A stretch of 9,001 nucleotides of DNA from Candidatus Omnitrophota bacterium (GTDB lineage Bacteria > Omnitrophota > Omnitrophia > Omnitrophales > Danuiimicrobiaceae): contig JACQQT010000013.1 in assembly GCA_016206815.1 (NCBI GenBank), forward strand, positions 1 to 9,001. Direction: 5' to 3'. The position numbers were made by a program, and so were the translations under genes. Shown in pieces: positions 6,173 to 9,001 of this stretch. The notes below the pieces were generated by a model. It was not told the origin of the DNA. It worked only from the letters and a program-made list of their open reading frames with translations, and searched no databases. How positions within the stretch are numbered: position 1 is the first letter of the stretch; each line of letters starts with the position of its first letter.

Positions 6173-7227
6173 GACACGATCTCATCCCAAAGACTCAAGA
6201 TTTTTTCTTTAATGGTCCGGTAACTGCGTTCGTAAAATTCGATCGACATTCCGATCGGATCCTGAACGCCTAAGACGCGAATTTTGTCTTTCGCCGGAAG
6301 GCAGAGCTCCGAAATAAATTTCTGGTGTTCTTCCGACATAACCAAAATGAGATCAGCAGTCAACGCATCTTCCCGCCGGCACAAGCGCGTCTTAAAATCC
6401 TCGAATTCAATCTCGTCATTTTTGAGCGTCAAAACAGATTCGACTGCAGCGCTTCCGCCGTCCCGCGCACAAATCCCGCAGGAGCTGACCTCAATCTGAT
6501 CTTCCAATCCCTTTTTGGCAAGCTCTGTTCTGAGCCAACCTTCCGCCATCGGAGACCGGCACGTATTGCCGGTGCACACAATCAGAATTTTCTTCCTGGG
6601 ATATTTGCCCAATGTAATCTTGTGAATGGCTTCGTCCATGCGCTTTGCATAAACGCCGCGCCTTAAAATTTGCGGAGGCGAGAGCACCGTATCCACCACC
6701 GTGGAATCTTCTCCCCACTCGCACGGCCCTCCGTCGATGACCACGTCAATTTCATTCGGAAAAATCCGCAACACTTCTTCTGCTGTTTTGGGCGAGGGTT
6801 CACCCGAAATATTGGCGCTGGTGGCAACCACCAGTTCACTGCACTGATTGATCATTTTTGAAGCGATTTCATGTTTGGGAAAGCGAATTCCTATTTTCTC
6901 GTCTTTCCGGTTGAGCGCAATGAAGGTGACGGGACCCGGCCAAAATTGCTTCGTTAGGAATCGAAACGCCCGGCTTTGAATCACATCGAGCCTCTCTAAC
7001 GCACCCAAACTTCCGATATGATAAGTAAACGGCTTATCCTCCGGCCTTTGCTTTAATTCGTGCAGACGCGTCACAGCGGCCGGCTGCGTCACGCAAGCAG
7101 CTAACCCATAGACGGTCTCGGTCGGAAATGCTACCACGTGACCTCTGAGAAGCTGGCCTGCAACCTCTCGTAATCGATTAGGATCGGGCCGCCTTGGATC
7201 TAACTTGACGATGGTGGTTTTCATCAT
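6169..7227 (-). CDS. Fusion: Sua5/YwlC/YrdC threonylcarbamoyl-AMP synthase + low-molecular-weight (arginine) phosphatase
   Basis: A 352-residue two-domain protein. Residues 1-200 are a Sua5/YrdC domain, which makes threonylcarbamoyl-AMP from threonine, bicarbonate and ATP for the t6A37 modification of tRNA. Markers are VVAFPTETVYGLAA (31-44), ELKQRPEDKP (57-66, Lys59 and Arg61), WPGPVT (96-101), VVATSANISGEPSP (133-146), GEDSTVVD (172-179) and ILRRG (187-191). After a linker (about 195-211), residues 212-352 form a low-molecular-weight phosphatase with the C-x5-R-S loop VCTGNTCRSPMAEG (217-230; Cys218, Arg224) and the acid VQDPIG (321-326; Asp323). Thr222 matches the residue that makes Bacillus YwlE a protein-arginine phosphatase; tyrosine phosphatases usually have Ile there. 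There is no frameshift or internal stop at the junction. Two ATGs (7227, 7224) are possible starts with a weak ribosome site. It follows purE by 14 bp and overlaps rpiB by 4. Confidence 0.95.
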   Translation of the reverse strand: MMKTTIVKLDPRRPDPNRLREVAGQLLRGHVVAFPTETVYGLAACVTQPAAVTRLHELKQRPEDKPFTYHIGSLGALERLDVIQSRAFRFLTKQFWPGPVTFIALNRKDEKIGIRFPKHEIASKMINQCSELVVATSANISGEPSPKTAEEVLRIFPNEIDVVIDGGPCEWGEDSTVVDTVLSPPQILRRGVYAKRMDEAIHKITLGKYPRKKILIVCTGNTCRSPMAEGWLRTELAKKGLEDQIEVSSCGICARDGGSAAVESVLTLKNDEIEFEDFKTRLCRREDALTADLILVMSEEHQKFISELCLPAKDKIRVLGVQDPIGMSIEFYERSYRTIKEKILSLWDEIVS

Positions 7228-7241
7228 GAAAGCGAAAACTG

Positions 7242-7748
7242 TTACGAACGCGCTCTCCTTTTCAAACGGTTGTTTTTTTCTATCACCGATTTGGTTAATT
7301 TTTGTTTGTGTTTCAACAATTTAGCCTGCAGCGGTTTGGAATGAACGCCTAAAATTTGAGCCGCTAAAACACCTGCGTTCACCGCTCCTGCTTTTCCGAT
7401 GGCCACGGTTGCCACCGGAATACCGCTCGGCATCTGAACGGTTGCCAATAGCGCATCCAGACCGCTTAAAGGGGTTGAATTAATCGGAACGCCGATGACG
7501 GGAACCGTCGTATGAGCCGCTACCACACCCGCTAAATGAGCGGCGCCGCCTGCGCCGGCAATCACGACCTGAATTCCGCGTTTTTTGATCCCCGTGCAAA
7601 ACCGTCTGAGGCGATCGGGGCTTCGATGCGCAGAAAGTACCTGAATGTCATGGGAAATACCAAAATTCGTTAACACTCCGGCCGATTCCATCATGGTTTC
7701 TAAATCACTGTCGCTTCCCATAATAATTGCTACTTGTGGTTTCGCCAT
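7242..7748 (-). CDS. purE: N5-carboxyaminoimidazole ribonucleotide mutase (PurE, class I type)
   Basis: Catalyses the rearrangement of N5-CAIR to CAIR in purine synthesis, working as an octamer after the carboxylase PurK. The 168-residue length fits. Motifs: IIMGSDSDLETM (8-19), VLSAHRSPDRL (37-47) with His41, VIAGAGGAAHLAGVVAAHT (62-80), VPINSTPLSGLDALLATVQMP (87-107) and VAIGKAGAVNAGVLAAQIL (115-133). The QMPxGIPVATVAIGKAGAxNA stretch resembles class I (bacterial mutase) PurE rather than class II carboxylase; class is inferred, and no purK is in the window. The C-terminus (about 138-168) is lysine- and arginine-rich and ends NRLKRRARS, a basic tail that is not part of the conserved core. 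The ATG is 2 bp after the purD stop, with GAGG at 7757-7754 overlapping that stop. Confidence 0.97.
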   Translation of the reverse strand: MAKPQVAIIMGSDSDLETMMESAGVLTNFGISHDIQVLSAHRSPDRLRRFCTGIKKRGIQVVIAGAGGAAHLAGVVAAHTTVPVIGVPINSTPLSGLDALLATVQMPSGIPVATVAIGKAGAVNAGVLAAQILGVHSKPLQAKLLKHKQKLTKSVIEKNNRLKRRARS

Positions 7749-7750
7749 CG

Positions 7751-9001
7751 TTACCTCACCTCTGTTTTTTCTAAAACCCGTTTCCCGATATCCCGGCGGA
7801 AAAATGCGCCTTCAAATGAAATCTTTTCAACACATCCATAAGCCAAATCACGGGCTTCTTTCAACGTTTTCCCAAGCGCGGAAACATTCAAAACACGACC
7901 CCCGCTGGTCGTCACTTCACCGGAAGCATTTCGGACGGTTCCCGCATGAAAGACAGCGGCATCGTCTGAATGAATCTGATCCAGCCCTTCTATTTTAAAC
8001 CCGCTTTGATACGTTCCCGGATAACCCTTGGAAGCCATGACCACGGTCAAACATGGGCGCGGATCCCACTCGAGTTTTTGAGTTTTCAACTCTCCGCTTG
8101 CAATTTCAAGCATCACGGGAACAAGATCGGTTTTAAGCCGAGGCAAAACGGCCTGGGCTTCCGGATCGCCGAACCGGACGTTGTATTCCAAAACCTGCGG
8201 CCCGGTTTTGGTCATCATCAAGCCCACATAAAGAAGCCCGCGGTAGGGCGTCCCGCGCTCTTTTAATTCCTGGATCACGGGACGGGCTGTTTTCTGAATA
8301 ATCTCTTCAAGCTCCTGCTCCGACACCAACGGACACGGTGAATAAGCTCCCATGCCACCCGTATTCGGACCTTGATCCCCGTCAAATGCGCGCTTATGGT
8401 CTTGCGAGCTCGCCAGCGGAAGAATTTTCTCCCCGTCCGTCAACAAAAGAATCGAAAGTTCGTCTCCCGAAAAGAACTCTTCGATGACCACAAGACTGCC
8501 GGCATCACCAAACATCCGATTTCGAATCATTTGATTGACCACCTGGATTCCCTCTTCACAGGAATGGGCAATCAAAACACCCTTTCCGCCTGCCAAACCG
8601 TCGGCTTTAATCACAAAGGGGGGTTCGCGATCGATAATGAACCGTTTCGCGTCATTGACATTATCAAAAACTTTGAAAGCAGCGGTCGGAATTCCCGCAA
8701 CGGACATGAGCCGCTTCGAAAACACTTTGCTGCCTTCCAGTCTCGCAGCTTCCCGCGTCGGACCGAAAATTTTAAGTCCCGCCTCCTCAAAAGAATTGAC
8801 AATGCCTTTCACAAGCGGCTGCTCAGGCCCTACGATCGTTAAATCAATCTTCTGGTCAAACGCAAATTGGCGCAACTCATCCATTTGATCGACGCTGATG
8901 CTCACGCACTCGGCACACTGTTCAATCCCGGCATTTCCGGGAGCAGCATAAATTTTATTGACCAACGGGCTTTGCGCCACTTTCCACGCCAGCGCGTGTT
9001 C
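7751..9001 (-). CDS. purD: Phosphoribosylamine-glycine ligase (GAR synthetase), 5' end outside the window
   Basis: ATP-grasp enzyme that joins 5-phosphoribosylamine and glycine to form GAR, the second step of purine synthesis. The reading frame is open to the right edge and yields 416 residues beginning EHALAWKVAQSPLVNKIYAA. PurD normally begins with roughly a dozen residues ending GGREHALAW, so only that tip is missing; a GTG at 8980 is internal and not the start. Motifs by visible residue: PGNAG (21-25), TIVGPEQPLV (55-64), IFGPTREAARLEGSK (78-92), IKADGLAGGKGV (131-142), SSQDHKRAFDGDQGPNTGGMG (198-218) and EYNVRFGDPEAQ (272-283) with the metal and ATP ligands. Intact, ending TAA at 7753-7751, 2 bp before purE. 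It uses the glycine that the downstream GlyA can supply. Confidence 0.98.
   Translation of the reverse strand, partial: EHALAWKVAQSPLVNKIYAAPGNAGIEQCAECVSISVDQMDELRQFAFDQKIDLTIVGPEQPLVKGIVNSFEEAGLKIFGPTREAARLEGSKVFSKRLMSVAGIPTAAFKVFDNVNDAKRFIIDREPPFVIKADGLAGGKGVLIAHSCEEGIQVVNQMIRNRMFGDAGSLVVIEEFFSGDELSILLLTDGEKILPLASSQDHKRAFDGDQGPNTGGMGAYSPCPLVSEQELEEIIQKTARPVIQELKERGTPYRGLLYVGLMMTKTGPQVLEYNVRFGDPEAQAVLPRLKTDLVPVMLEIASGELKTQKLEWDPRPCLTVVMASKGYPGTYQSGFKIEGLDQIHSDDAAVFHAGTVRNASGEVTTSGGRVLNVSALGKTLKEARDLAYGCVEKISFEGAFFRRDIGKRVLEKTEVR

Noticed and set aside
8372..8842. Plus-strand open frame of 156 codons inside purD
   Set aside because: Antisense to the conserved ATP-grasp domain; no motif and no independent ribosome-site support.

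Overview
This is a dense bacterial chromosome segment in which every supported gene lies on the minus strand, so it is transcribed from right to left. Nothing in it is mobile, and there is no tRNA, rRNA or CRISPR. Base composition is moderate. The exported PCMT suggests an envelope with a periplasm, i.e. a Gram-negative type. The carbamoyltransferase/SxtJ/DUF5989 set and a TCATCCTGAGC-type palindrome recall uncultured lineages such as Omnitrophota or Elusimicrobiota. That assignment is an impression from memory, not demonstrated here.

Right half (9001 down to 3994) is a tightly packed operon: purD (5' end outside the window), purE, a Sua5/low-molecular-weight phosphatase fusion, rpiB, glyA and nrdR. 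Junctions are 2-14 bp gaps or 1-4 bp stop/start overlaps. The theme is nucleotide supply: RpiB interconverts ribose 5-phosphate, GlyA makes glycine and one-carbon units, PurD uses glycine to make GAR, PurE makes CAIR, and NrdR represses ribonucleotide reductase genes. The fusion-rpiB-glyA order matches Bacillus ywlC-ywlE-ywlF(rpiB)-glyA, with ywlC and ywlE joined into one protein.

After an 83-bp gap comes a second run: an unrecognised four-helix membrane protein (3910-3542), an exported protein-L-isoaspartate methyltransferase (3490-2756), then a compact three-gene set (2741-365). That set is a NodU/CmcH-type carbamoyltransferase, an SxtJ-family membrane protein and a 52-residue DUF5989 protein, in the same order as sxtI-sxtJ-sxtK of the cyanobacterial saxitoxin cluster as I recall it. 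It more likely carbamoylates a sugar or envelope metabolite than makes toxin.

An imperfect palindrome (321-359) separates this set from a CDP-alcohol phosphatidyltransferase that runs off the left edge. No stretch longer than about 90 bases lacks a gene. The most interesting points are the carbamoyltransferase/SxtJ/DUF5989 module, the Sua5-phosphatase fusion with an arginine-phosphatase-like loop, the altered RpiB active-site loop, and the palindrome.
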